DNA from: CAZPDM01 sp964585305 | GTDB lineage: Bacteria > Planctomycetota > Uabimicrobiia > Uabimicrobiales > JABWCH01 | Direction: 5' to 3' | Assembly: GCA_964585305.1 (NCBI GenBank) | Contig: CAZPDM010000026.1 | Coordinates: 1 to 49,393 of the forward strand | Length of the DNA stretch: 49,393 nucleotides | Shown here: positions 1 to 9,199 of the stretch, piece after piece | Layout: every line of letters begins with the position of its first letter | Numbering within the stretch: the first letter of the stretch is position 1 | Made by a program: the position numbers and the translations under genes | The notes under the pieces: generated by a model | Told to the model about the DNA's origin: nothing | Database searches by the model: none | What the model saw: the letters and a program-made list of their open reading frames with translations, nothing else

Positions 1-589
1 ATTCATTGCCGGAAATATCAAAAAAAGTCATTAAAAATTGAAAAGTTTTTTTTATGCTGGTATACATATTGCTTTGGCTTTTTGATATATCTAAGCAAAA
101 AACTTGAGGTGGGTAAACAAAACCAGCAGGTGTTGGTCCTGAATGTTTGTTTATTTCTAGCCTTTGATTTCCCATGGTTTTATTAAATAGCACACGACGC
201 AGGGAGAAATTTTTCCATAATGAAAATTCTAATGATCTTAATATTTCTGTTTTACCACTTCCTTGCATACCAATAGTAGAAAAAATAATTTCTTCATTTT
301 TTCCAGCTTCCTTATGTAAAGGAGCAAGGCAATACGGACAATATCTTTCAATACTATATTGAATACGAACTTCTTCTTTGCTTATAGGACAAGGACAAGA
401 TGCTTTGAGAGGTACTTTAGCTAAAATATTGTTTTTTATTCTCTGCAAAAATGGAATTTTAAAAAATCTTTTGTTTTCTTCGGGTTTGGCTTTTTTTAAA
501 CTGCAATTTCGGCATAAATTGGGGCATAAAAAGTAAACATTATTTGGTAGAATTTCGTGGAAACAATTGAGACATAGTATTTTTTTCAT
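1..589 (-). CDS. Zinc-ribbon P-loop NTPase (GTPase-like), C-terminus cut off by window edge
   Basis: An uninterrupted reading frame runs on the minus strand from an ATG at 589 off the left edge, giving 196 codons with no stop. Seen: an N-terminal Cys-rich segment (MKKILCLNCFHEI, then CPNLCRNC), a second Cys cluster (CPCP ... YCPYC, residues about 68-90), a Walker A motif GMQGSGKTE (about residue 107-115), and near the edge FFDISGNE, a DxxG-type G3/Walker B candidate. The order zinc ribbon, zinc ribbon, P-loop, DxxG suggests a TRAFAC-like GTPase or related NTPase fed by double zinc ribbons. The partner and function are unknown. It lies downstream of the molybdenum hydroxylase but beyond a terminator hairpin, so it is probably a separate unit. 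I do not recognise a named family. Confidence 0.75.
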   Translation of the reverse strand, partial: MKKILCLNCFHEILPNNVYFLCPNLCRNCSLKKAKPEENKRFFKIPFLQRIKNNILAKVPLKASCPCPISKEEVRIQYSIERYCPYCLAPLHKEAGKNEEIIFSTIGMQGSGKTEILRSLEFSLWKNFSLRRVLFNKTMGNQRLEINKHSGPTPAGFVYPPQVFCLDISKSQSNMYTSIKKTFQFLMTFFDISGNE

Positions 590-615
590 AAATTATTTTG
601 ATAAAATGTAAGAAA

Positions 616-633
616 GGCGCGGATTTCCGCGCC
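616..633 (-). terminator. Intrinsic terminator of the molybdenum hydroxylase operon
   Basis: GGCGCGGA at 616-623 pairs perfectly with TCCGCGCC at 626-633, just past the stop of the large subunit. On the minus strand the hairpin is followed by a T-rich stretch. It also separates the operon from the P-loop gene at 589. Confidence 0.75.
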
Positions 634-643
634 TCAATAGAAT

Positions 644-2932
644 CTATATTTTGCCTAATCCACGTAAAATCTTTTCAGGAGTGATTGGTAATTCTCGAAT
701 GCGTACACCACAAGCATTAAATACAGCATTAGCTACAGCTACTGCTGGGCAATTTATTGGAATTTCAGCAACCGCTTTGGCTCCGAATGGTCCGGTTGGT
801 TCGTGGGTAGCAACAAATTTTGCAACAATTTCTGGCATGTCTATAGCAGTATAAATGTGGTAGTTGTAAAAATCAGTGTTTAGTGGCTGTCCTTGTTTAT
901 CGAATTGCATGTATTCTGTTAAAGCCATACCAAGCGATTGTGGAATACCCCCTTCAACTTGTCCTTCAGCCATTTCAGGATTGATGACTTGTCCAATGTC
1001 GGTAATAGAAACAATTTTTTTCACATTTACAATTCCAGTATCTGTATTTACTTCTACGACAGCAAATGTAGCATTAAATGGTGGGGGCGAGTCATAGCTA
1101 AGATGAGAAGCAGAGGCCATAATTTGTTGTTGATGTTCGGTATACATTGCTTTCATGCAAATTTCAGCATAGCTTATGTGATTATTATTCTGATCTTGAA
1201 CAAAACCGTCACAAATTTTCGCATCTTTTTCATTACATTTCAAAAGTTCACTGCCTATTTTTAAAATTTGCTCTTTTAATTTTTCTGCAGATTTCTTAAC
1301 TGCTCCACCAGAGATATATGTTGTACTAGATGCGTATGCGCCTGTATCAAATGGAGTCAAATCTGTATCAGAAGAATATACAATAATTTTTTCAACTGGG
1401 ACTTCTAATACTTCGGCTGCAATTTGTGCTAAACATGTATCACTACCAGTTCCTAGATCTGTTGCTCCAACTAGAAGATTAAAACTGCCGTCTTCATTCA
1501 TCTTAATGAATGAAGCACCCATGTCAATTCCTGGAATTCCAGAACCTTGGCCGCAGATCCCAAAACCAATTCCATGTCGTATAGTTGAAGTTTTCTTAGA
1601 ATTATACAATATGTCCCAATCTGATAATTTTCGAGCTTCTTCAATACATTCTTTCATTCCAGAAGAATGTATCATTGCTGGAAAACCTTCGCGTCCTTCA
1701 CCTAATACTTGTGCGATTGGAACTGGATCACCAACTTTGACATAATTTTTATGTCGGAATTCAATAGGATCAATTTTTAATTCGTACGCAATTTCGTCCA
1801 TTATACTTTCAAGAGCAAAAAATGCTTGTGGAGCACCATATCCACGATATGCGCCAGCAGGTGGTAGATTAGTATAAACAGCATGACCAATAACACGAAC
1901 ATTAGGACAACGGTATAGAGATAGTGCTTTATTTGCGGTTACAGACATAACAGTAAGGCTGTGTGGTCCATAAGCACCTGCGTTTTCTAAAATATTTAAA
2001 TCAATAGCAGTTAAAGTATAATCTTGATTAAGCCCTATTTTTATTTTAAGAATTTGAGGGTGTCGTGATCTTCCGCAATATAATTCTTCTTTTCTTGTAT
2101 ATTCTATACGGCAAGGTCTACCTGTTTTTACAGTAACTGCTGCACATACTTCTTCATTTAAAATTTCTTGTTTATTCCCAAATCCTCCGCCGATTCGTGG
2201 TTTTATTACACGGATTTTAGAAATAGGAAATCCTATAACTTCTGCAACAATGCGGCGGACATGAAATGGAACTTGTGTAGCAGTTCGAATGACTAAACGC
2301 CCATTTTCATCAAACCATGTTTTTGTAATATGAGGTTCAATATGGCAATGTTGTACATAAGGCGTACTATATTCCCGTTCAAAACAGTATACTGCTTTGG
2401 CTAAAGCACTATCAACATCTCCTAACTTTGCTTCGAGATGTGCAGGAAGATTTCTCTTTATATTTCCAAAAGTAGTTTTCCCTGGTTCAGGATGTAAAAT
2501 AGTACTGTTGTCTAATGCCTGACGAGGATCAAATATTGCTGGAAGCATTTCATATTTAACATCAATATTTTCTAAAGCCATTTGAGCAGCTTCTAGTGTT
2601 TCCGCAGCAATAATAGCTACACGATCTCCGACATATCGTACTTTTTCGTCTAGGATGCGAGTGTCGCGAGGAGATGGTTCTGGATAACCTTGTCCAGCAG
2701 TTGTATAATAATGTATAGGAAAATCTTTATGGGTTAGTACGCAAACAACACCAGGTATTTTTAAGGCTTTACTTGCATCAATCTCTACAATGCGTGCATG
2801 AGGATGTGGGCTATGTAATATTTTAATAAATAGCATTCCTTTAAGATGAGGAATGTCGTCAGTAAAAACAGGTTGCCCTGTTACTAAAGATGGCCCATCT
2901 ACACGTATCGTTTTTTTTCCAATTTGTTTCAT
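644..2932 (-). CDS. Xanthine dehydrogenase-family molybdenum-binding subunit
   Basis: A 762-residue molybdopterin-binding subunit of the xanthine oxidase family (E. coli XdhA-like; hydroxylates purines or related N-heterocycles). Family motifs seen: GGGFGNKQ (about 248), AYRGYGAPQ (about 359), GATDLGTGSDT and, near the C-terminus, GPFGAKAVAE with the expected catalytic Glu at about 723. The AYRGYG loop is the XDH type, not the AYxCSFR loop of CO dehydrogenase. The ATG at 2932 follows the stop of the FeS-subunit gene by 2 bases, so the two are co-translated. No FAD subunit is found in this operon or window. The substrate cannot be fixed from sequence; the nearby SsnA and FdrA genes favour purine catabolism. 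Confidence 0.9.
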   Translation of the reverse strand: MKQIGKKTIRVDGPSLVTGQPVFTDDIPHLKGMLFIKILHSPHPHARIVEIDASKALKIPGVVCVLTHKDFPIHYYTTAGQGYPEPSPRDTRILDEKVRYVGDRVAIIAAETLEAAQMALENIDVKYEMLPAIFDPRQALDNSTILHPEPGKTTFGNIKRNLPAHLEAKLGDVDSALAKAVYCFEREYSTPYVQHCHIEPHITKTWFDENGRLVIRTATQVPFHVRRIVAEVIGFPISKIRVIKPRIGGGFGNKQEILNEEVCAAVTVKTGRPCRIEYTRKEELYCGRSRHPQILKIKIGLNQDYTLTAIDLNILENAGAYGPHSLTVMSVTANKALSLYRCPNVRVIGHAVYTNLPPAGAYRGYGAPQAFFALESIMDEIAYELKIDPIEFRHKNYVKVGDPVPIAQVLGEGREGFPAMIHSSGMKECIEEARKLSDWDILYNSKKTSTIRHGIGFGICGQGSGIPGIDMGASFIKMNEDGSFNLLVGATDLGTGSDTCLAQIAAEVLEVPVEKIIVYSSDTDLTPFDTGAYASSTTYISGGAVKKSAEKLKEQILKIGSELLKCNEKDAKICDGFVQDQNNNHISYAEICMKAMYTEHQQQIMASASHLSYDSPPPFNATFAVVEVNTDTGIVNVKKIVSITDIGQVINPEMAEGQVEGGIPQSLGMALTEYMQFDKQGQPLNTDFYNYHIYTAIDMPEIVAKFVATHEPTGPFGAKAVAEIPINCPAVAVANAVFNACGVRIRELPITPEKILRGLGKI

Positions 2933-2934
2933 GA

Positions 2935-3423
2935 TTATTTCCCTTCTGGAGCATCTTGTTTTACATTTTGAGATGCTACATTAGCAACAGAGGAAACAGG
3001 TTTGACGTACCCTGTGCATCGGCAAAGATTGCCAGCAAGTGCGTCTCGTATTTCGGCTTCGCTAGGATTGGGATTTTTGCTCAAAAGAGCTTGAGCTGAA
3101 AGAATCATTCCAGGTGTGCAATATCCGCATTGTACTGCCCCATGATCCAAAAATTTTTGTTGCAAAGGATGTAGTTTTTGTAGATTTCCTAAACCTTCAA
3201 CAGTTGTAATATTTTTACCTGCTATCATAGGCATGAGAAGTAAACAAGAATTCTGAGCTTCCCCATTCACAAGAACAGTACAAGCCCCACATTCTCCATG
3301 ATCACATCCATATTTAACGCTAACAAGACCTTGCTCTCGTAAATATTCTAGTAATGTTTGACCTGGTTGACATTCAGCAACAACGGGATGTTGATTTAGT
3401 ATAAAAGATATTTGAATAGTCAT
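2935..3423 (-). CDS. [2Fe-2S] subunit of molybdenum hydroxylase (XdhC/CoxS type)
   Basis: A 162-residue protein with the two iron-sulfur signatures of this family. The plant-ferredoxin cluster has Cys 40, 45, 48 and 60 (GCDHGECGACTVLVNG). The second cluster has Cys 99, 102, 134 and 136 (QCGYCTPG ... GNLCRCTGY). It passes electrons from the molybdenum centre to a flavin subunit or another acceptor. It is the first gene of the operon with the large subunit. Its start lies about 40 bases downstream of a dispersed inverted-repeat element (3464-3640). The C-terminal extension after residue 145 is short and unremarkable. Confidence 0.95.
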   Translation of the reverse strand: MTIQISFILNQHPVVAECQPGQTLLEYLREQGLVSVKYGCDHGECGACTVLVNGEAQNSCLLLMPMIAGKNITTVEGLGNLQKLHPLQQKFLDHGAVQCGYCTPGMILSAQALLSKNPNPSEAEIRDALAGNLCRCTGYVKPVSSVANVASQNVKQDAPEGK

Positions 3424-3463
3424 GATATTTTTATCAGCGTAATACTAATAAAATTTAGTTAAG

Positions 3464-3640
3464 TAGTCTGTCAACAAAATTGTTAGACATAATTTTATTA
3501 TCTTACCTGCAGTCGTCCATCCACATATATGGATGGTAGGAATTAACCCGTCTCTTATAAGAGAAGGCTTTAAAGAAAAAAATGCAGTGGCGGGTTCAAT
3601 TCCTATCAATTAAATATCAAAAAAGTTAGTTGACAAACCA
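3464..3640 (-). repeat. Dispersed TIR element, copy A (full length, 177 bp)
   Basis: This fills most of the 325-base gap between the FeS-subunit start and the kinase stop. Ends are TAGTCTGTCAAC (3464-3475) and GTTGACAAACCA (to 3640), an imperfect terminal inverted repeat. Inside, read on the minus strand, AGGAATTgAACCCG pairs with CGGGTTAATTCCT, followed by a second hairpin CCATCCA...TGGATGG. It matches copy B almost end to end, in the opposite orientation. The rest of the gap (3641-3748) is AT-rich with nothing recognisable. Confidence 0.85.
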
Positions 3641-3748
3641 TTTATCTTCTAAAGATATATTATATTATTATGCTGCTCCAATATATATTTTTTGATGGTA
3701 AATGCTTTTAAGCATATCTTACAAAAAAAGATTGTCAAGTTTTTCCAA

Positions 3749-6700
3749 TTATCGCGAGAAAATGTCCTTTATCCAATAATTATAAAGGGTTCTTCCAGCC
3801 GCAATATAGATATATGTTCCATTGCAAAATGGTTGAGAGAAAACTTTTTCTGGAAGACTTTGTTTCCAGACTATTTTGGATGTGTTTGCATCAATAGCAT
3901 AAATATTAAAATCTTCCCCGCCAAAAAATATTATATTTTCATAACTACATGGATTTGCAGAAAAACCGCCTTCTGTTAAAATACGTGATACAATTTCTCC
4001 TGTTTGGGGACGAATAGAAAAAATATTTTTTTCATTACTTGCGACCCAAAGAAGATTATTAAAGATAATTGGCTTTGCTTTTACACCACCTGATATTCCT
4101 AAAGACCACTTCCTATTGCCAGTGGTAATATCTAAACAAGCAATACCTCCGGGATAGGTTGATATATATAGGCTGTTTTGAAAATAAAGTAATGAAATAT
4201 AAATATTTGCCGGGATATTTTTCCAAAGTGTTATTACATTTACTTTCCAAAGAAGCTTCTTTTGGTATAAATCAAAGCAATGAATAAACCCATTTTGGGA
4301 ACTGATAATAATTTTAGGAGAGGAATCAGAGATTATAATAGGAGAAGATATAATTTGGCTACCAACATTAAAATTTTGTTGTACTTGAAAAGTACCACTT
4401 GTATTGATAGAGTAAACATTTCCATCTGAAGAAGGAAAGAATGCTGTATTATTTGAAATCAAAGGTCCTGCGTAAATCGGATTCTTAAAATTATAATTCC
4501 ATACAATACTTTCTTGAGGGTCAGCAAAGGTTCCATCAAGTTTTAAAAGATATGCCAATCCTTTTTTAGTAGAAAAAAATAACTGATTATTTGCAATTGC
4601 CATTTCTCCTATAATTTCAGCAAATGATCCAGCATTATATTTCCATAGTTCATTACCATCTTTATTTAAACAATAAAGGGTGCTATCACGGCTTCCTATG
4701 TAAATATTTTGGCGATGAACAACTACTGGAGATTGAATAATTCCTCGTGTACTAAATTCCCAAGTTGGAATGCGTTTAAGATGTAAAACTAATTTTATTA
4801 AGGTACCTGAGGAAGACTTGATTTCTTCACGTTTCACTATTTTAAAAGAAGGGCTTTGTATATCAATATCTCCTAAAAAAGTTTTAGGTTTATATCGATA
4901 TAAAATAGGTGATGAGCCGATAGATTTGCTATTTAAAAAGCATTCAATATTATTGACAGGAGTTGTTTCTATCCATAAGGGTAATAAAATATTCTTGGCT
5001 AAATTTGTATTGCTCCAACGTGTATCATTTAGTATTTTTTGAAAATTTTGTAAAGCTTCCTCATATTTATTTTCTGAAATACATGATTCCGCTGACGACA
5101 AGTATTCTTCTGCTTGTTTTAAAAGTGCTTTGACATTATTCAAGTGAAATAATGTTTCTCCAGCAATTTTAGAATTAGGAAGAGTTCGAATTGTTTTAGA
5201 AAAAGTTTCTAATGCTTTTTCTAATTCTCCTTCATTTTCCAATGTCTTTCCATATTCATATAATTTTTGTTGTTCAGCTTGCTTTCGTTTAGTTTCTTGA
5301 GAGACTTGTTCTTCTAATGAATTAATTTCGATAAGCCGTTGTTCTACTTTGGCTGACCAAGTATTAGCATCTCGGATTTGGAGTCTTTTTAAAAGTTGTC
5401 TGGCTAATTCAAAATTGCCTGCTTTGATTTCTTTTTCTGACTCTTGAAAAAGACGTTGTTGTTCTTCTTCTTCATTCTTACGAATTTTTTTATTTATATC
5501 TTCAATATTTTTTCGGACAATTTCTAATAAAAATTCTTTTATATGTGGAGGACGAATGAGAACTTCTTTTTCTTGTAAAATATAAAGCTCGTCTAATATT
5601 TTTTGGTACTTTCCACTAGGCAGATAATCTTTATACAAACTATCGATTTTCTTTTCTAATTCATTCTTGGCTTTTTCTATTGATGATTTTGACTGACGAT
5701 TTAATTCTTGATAGTATAAATCGCTTGCTTTTTCATGGGTTCCTAAAAAATAAGTTGAATTGCTAAATTCTTCTAAATCATCTTTTATTTCAGAAAATTT
5801 TTCTGCTTTTATTTGTTGCTGAAAAAATTTCATGCGGTTTAAACCATGCCATTCTCTCATAGAAACATATAATACAACAATAAATAATGCTGCCATTAAA
5901 AAAATATTGGGGATTGTCCGACTTTGCATATTTTTGCGAATTATAGATGTGGCAGTAACTGCTGCTTTTACAATAGGAACGTCAACACCCATTTCTTTTT
6001 CTAATTTGAAACGAATATCTTGTAAATTGGGATTTATTTTTAGCATTTTTTGATATGTTCGGATTACTTCATCTTTATTGCCCTGCCTTTTATAAGCACT
6101 TGCTAATAACCCATAATATTCCAAAGCCTGCTCTTTTTGATTGTTATCTAAAAAATGGTTAATGAGTTCTTTATGACATATTGTCATATCAGGATCGTAT
6201 TTAAGAAGCTGTTGGCAAAGATCAATTAACGCATCAAATTTTTGATTTTTTCTTAATAGTGGAATTATTGCAAGACCTGATGTTTTTATATCTGAATCAT
6301 TTTTTAATTGCATGGAAAGTTGATATATACAAAATCTTGCATCAAGATGGTTAATATCTAATTCCATTGCCCGATTATAGCAGTGTTTAGCCAGTTCTAA
6401 TTCACCCAATTTTTCTCGAACTTTACCAGATTTAACCCAAAGATTTGCTGCAATTTCAAATTTATGGCGATTTTCGTAAACAGTAGCAAGTTCTTCTAAT
6501 AATTTTATGTTATATGGAAATAATTGCAATGCTTGTTCTAACAAAATATTGGCTGCTGCTGTACTATCTTGTTCTTCAAATTGTTTAATAAAATTACTTA
6601 ATTTTTCTAATATATATATAATTTGCGCTTTAACAATACACGCACAAATAGAAACTGAAATAACAACAGGTATTCCAATGCGTTCAAGTATAGAATATTG

Positions 6701-8533
6701 TTTAATAGATTGTCGTAATAATTGTTGAATATTTTCTGCTACTATATTGAGTTCTTCAGGATTTATTTGGTAGCGATGTTGCTGTGTATCTATTTCAATT
6801 TCTTGTCGAATATTTAATTGTAAATGGGAGAAAAAACCAAAATTTGGGCATTGGTATAATATTTCTAAAAACACAGCAGCAAGAGAATCTTCAATCGTTG
6901 CTCCTTCTGTTAATAATGTTCCTGTTGAACGATATTCTAATTTAAAAAGTCCTGATAGAATACGTTCCAAAATCATATCAGCTTCTTCTTTAAGAAGACA
7001 TTTACTTTTAATAGTTGGTCCATAAACTGGACTTACTAATTTAATTTGGTTTCGTTCAGTTTGGATACCAATAGTTTCCATAGGAGATGAAATAACAACA
7101 CTACCACTTTTGTTAATTGCTTCCAATGTTTCAATAATGCTTGCGTAGCCTTTTAAAAATACTGACGGTTCTGTAACTACGTCTAAGTTACATTGTCCAA
7201 CTTCATTATTTTTTTGTTCAACAAATTCCCAAGTAAAAGGTTCCCATGACAAAACTTGAATAAGCAATAAAGATGCCATTTCAATTGGTCCATATTGCCT
7301 ATTTTGTGCTGCCAGTTGTTCGATGGCATAATCTGGAGGAATTATTCCAAGTCCTTGTGCTCGGATATAAATAATTAACCGATAATCTCCTGATTGGAAA
7401 GTAAGAATACCACGTTTATTATTGTAAATCATGTCATCAAGTACCGATAAAAGTTGTATTTTATCTACGCCGGAGACATGTTGTAATTGAGAGCGATCTC
7501 CATCTACACCACACAATTCGCAAGTTTGTGTTTCTGCAAGTATATGTGTTCGACAAAGATATTTCCGTTTACATGATGGACATGTAAAGCTGTCTTTTAA
7601 TAAATTTTGTTGGTTGCATATTGGGCATTCGACTACTGTCATTCCTTCTAGGATGACTTCTAATGCCTCGGCTACTTCCCCACAATTTTGATAACGATCA
7701 TTAGGAATTTTAGCCATCATTTTCATAACAACATTGGTAATTTCTGGAGGAATATCTTGATAAAGTTGATCGGGAGGTATAGGATTTTCTGTAATATGTT
7801 TTTCTAATATTTCAAAGGAATTTGCGCCAGTAAATGGCGGCTTTCCAGTCAGTAGAAAATAAAAAGTAATTCCAAGCGAATAAATGTCTGTACGATCATC
7901 GATTTCACTACCTACACATTGTTCAGGTGCCATATATAAAGGAGTTCCTACAATTAGTCCGCTTGAAACTGTAGAAACATCTGCTTTTGAAACCCCTTTG
8001 GCTAATCCAAAATCTGTAATTTTTACTACACCATCAGAAGTTACCATAATATTAGCAGGTTTTATATCTCTATGAATGATCTTTTTTCGGTGTGCGGATT
8101 CTAAACCTTGAGCCGTTTGTAAAATAAAATTAACAGCATGAATTGGATCTAAACGATGTTGAGGAGAATTTTTTACCATAGCATCCAAAGAGCTTCCATC
8201 AACAAATTGCATAACAATATAATGTGTTCCTAAATTTTCATCATACGCAAGATCATATACTTGAATAATATTAGGATGTTCTAATCGTGCAATGGATTGT
8301 GCTTCACGCAAAAACCATTCTACGGCTTTTTCATCTTGGTTAGCATTTGTTAAAATTTTAATTGCTACTTCGCGATTTAATGTGGTATGTAGAGCTTTAT
8401 AAACCGTTCCCATACCACCACGCCCAACAAATTCAAGGATTTCACAACTACCAACTCTACTTCCAATGAGCTGTTGCTCGCGATTATTTGGTCGTTGACG
8501 GCGGATTTGACTTTGTTGATTGCTTTCGTCCAT
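3749..8533 (-). CDS. Giant membrane Ser/Thr kinase: kinase, zinc ribbon, TPR, TM, coiled coil, PQQ propeller
   Basis: A 1594-residue Hanks-type kinase. Seen in order: kinase domain at about 30-290 with GRGGMG, Lys59, HRD at 154-156 and DFG at 174; a Cys-rich segment from about 300 (CPIC...CPSC...CRTH...CELC); a segment resembling the DUF4388/PATAN fold (GILTFQSGDYRLIIYI); TPR-like helices at about 640-850; one membrane span at about 870-885; a long charged coiled coil (about 890-1140); a PEGA-like stretch; and PQQ-type beta-propeller repeats to the end. The likely topology is a cytoplasmic kinase with an exported propeller sensor. I chose the ATG at 8533 with AAGG upstream; an earlier TTG at 8566 falls inside a dispersed repeat. 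All catalytic residues are present, so it should be active. The ligand is unknown. Confidence 0.9.
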   Translation of the reverse strand: MDESNQQSQIRRQRPNNREQQLIGSRVGSCEILEFVGRGGMGTVYKALHTTLNREVAIKILTNANQDEKAVEWFLREAQSIARLEHPNIIQVYDLAYDENLGTHYIVMQFVDGSSLDAMVKNSPQHRLDPIHAVNFILQTAQGLESAHRKKIIHRDIKPANIMVTSDGVVKITDFGLAKGVSKADVSTVSSGLIVGTPLYMAPEQCVGSEIDDRTDIYSLGITFYFLLTGKPPFTGANSFEILEKHITENPIPPDQLYQDIPPEITNVVMKMMAKIPNDRYQNCGEVAEALEVILEGMTVVECPICNQQNLLKDSFTCPSCKRKYLCRTHILAETQTCELCGVDGDRSQLQHVSGVDKIQLLSVLDDMIYNNKRGILTFQSGDYRLIIYIRAQGLGIIPPDYAIEQLAAQNRQYGPIEMASLLLIQVLSWEPFTWEFVEQKNNEVGQCNLDVVTEPSVFLKGYASIIETLEAINKSGSVVISSPMETIGIQTERNQIKLVSPVYGPTIKSKCLLKEEADMILERILSGLFKLEYRSTGTLLTEGATIEDSLAAVFLEILYQCPNFGFFSHLQLNIRQEIEIDTQQHRYQINPEELNIVAENIQQLLRQSIKQYSILERIGIPVVISVSICACIVKAQIIYILEKLSNFIKQFEEQDSTAAANILLEQALQLFPYNIKLLEELATVYENRHKFEIAANLWVKSGKVREKLGELELAKHCYNRAMELDINHLDARFCIYQLSMQLKNDSDIKTSGLAIIPLLRKNQKFDALIDLCQQLLKYDPDMTICHKELINHFLDNNQKEQALEYYGLLASAYKRQGNKDEVIRTYQKMLKINPNLQDIRFKLEKEMGVDVPIVKAAVTATSIIRKNMQSRTIPNIFLMAALFIVVLYVSMREWHGLNRMKFFQQQIKAEKFSEIKDDLEEFSNSTYFLGTHEKASDLYYQELNRQSKSSIEKAKNELEKKIDSLYKDYLPSGKYQKILDELYILQEKEVLIRPPHIKEFLLEIVRKNIEDINKKIRKNEEEEQQRLFQESEKEIKAGNFELARQLLKRLQIRDANTWSAKVEQRLIEINSLEEQVSQETKRKQAEQQKLYEYGKTLENEGELEKALETFSKTIRTLPNSKIAGETLFHLNNVKALLKQAEEYLSSAESCISENKYEEALQNFQKILNDTRWSNTNLAKNILLPLWIETTPVNNIECFLNSKSIGSSPILYRYKPKTFLGDIDIQSPSFKIVKREEIKSSSGTLIKLVLHLKRIPTWEFSTRGIIQSPVVVHRQNIYIGSRDSTLYCLNKDGNELWKYNAGSFAEIIGEMAIANNQLFFSTKKGLAYLLKLDGTFADPQESIVWNYNFKNPIYAGPLISNNTAFFPSSDGNVYSINTSGTFQVQQNFNVGSQIISSPIIISDSSPKIIISSQNGFIHCFDLYQKKLLWKVNVITLWKNIPANIYISLLYFQNSLYISTYPGGIACLDITTGNRKWSLGISGGVKAKPIIFNNLLWVASNEKNIFSIRPQTGEIVSRILTEGGFSANPCSYENIIFFGGEDFNIYAIDANTSKIVWKQSLPEKVFSQPFCNGTYIYIAAGRTLYNYWIKDIFSR

Positions 8534-8555
8534 AAAATTTGCCTTAAAATCTAAA

Positions 8556-8624
8556 TGGTCTGTCAACTAAGTTTTTTTGACATTTAACTGAGAGGATATG
8601 CTTAACAATTTTGTTGACAGACCA
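8556..8624. repeat. Dispersed TIR element, copy C (69-bp minimal form)
   Basis: Perfect 12-bp terminal inverted repeats, TGGTCTGTCAAC at 8556 and GTTGACAGACCA ending at 8624, bracket 45 bases without the internal hairpins of the other copies. The interior keeps the family segments TTTTTTGACATTTAACT and TAACAATTTTGTTGACAG. CTAA flanks both ends and could be a short target duplication, but this is weak. It lies 23 bases upstream of the kinase ATG at 8533. Confidence 0.8.
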
Positions 8625-8702
8625 CTAATAATAGTTTGATAAAAGAACGGAATATTTTTCAGTTATTCATTTTTTTTAATGGACAACTGATTTTTTATAG
8701 AA

Positions 8703-9176
8703 TTATATTTGTTGCATAAGCTGTTGTATTTTGCGATAGCAGAAACATGGATCAAGAGATTCTACTTTTGCCAAAATCTGTTTAGCATTTGTCCAATTCC
8801 CTTGTGTCCAATGCAATTTAGCAAGGCTATAGTAAAAATGCGGTTCTTGAGCACCTTTTTCTATCGCATCACTTAATAATGCTTGAGCTTGTAAAAAATC
8901 ATTTTTATCAACTAAAATACATCCACGATAGCCATTTATATAAGGTTCTAATGGATCTTTTTCTTTCCCAAGCAAAATTTGGCGTTTGGCGAAAGATTCT
9001 AAAGTTTTAGAATATTCTCTTCCAAAAAAATATGCTTCTCCTAAATACGCGAAAACATCTGGATCGTTTGGAGAAATTACAGCAGCTTTTTGCATAATTG
9101 CAATGGCTTCAGAAAATTTGCTTTGATCAAGTGCATCATAATATTGATATACTAAAAATTGTGTACGCAATCCCAT
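8703..9176 (-). CDS. Small TPR-repeat protein
   Basis: A 157-residue soluble protein made of helical TPR-like units: ALDQSKFSEAIAIMQKAAVI, then PNDPDVFAYLGEAYFFGREY, then later pairs ending in PHFYYSLAKLHWTQGNWTNA. No signal peptide or enzyme motif is visible. The ATG at 9176 has a good AGGAAAAG ribosome site. It is 23 bases downstream of the membrane-protein gene at 9200-10015 and upstream of the giant TPR kinase, so it may be an adaptor in that group. That link rests only on position. Confidence 0.75.
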   Translation of the reverse strand: MGLRTQFLVYQYYDALDQSKFSEAIAIMQKAAVISPNDPDVFAYLGEAYFFGREYSKTLESFAKRQILLGKEKDPLEPYINGYRGCILVDKNDFLQAQALLSDAIEKGAQEPHFYYSLAKLHWTQGNWTNAKQILAKVESLDPCFCYRKIQQLMQQI

Positions 9177-9199
9177 AGATTCTTTTCCTAAATTTTTGT

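Noticed and set aside
8640..8702. TCAGTT...AACTGA hairpin with a T-tail on the plus strand
   Set aside because: No plus-strand gene lies upstream, and the stem is short and interrupted.
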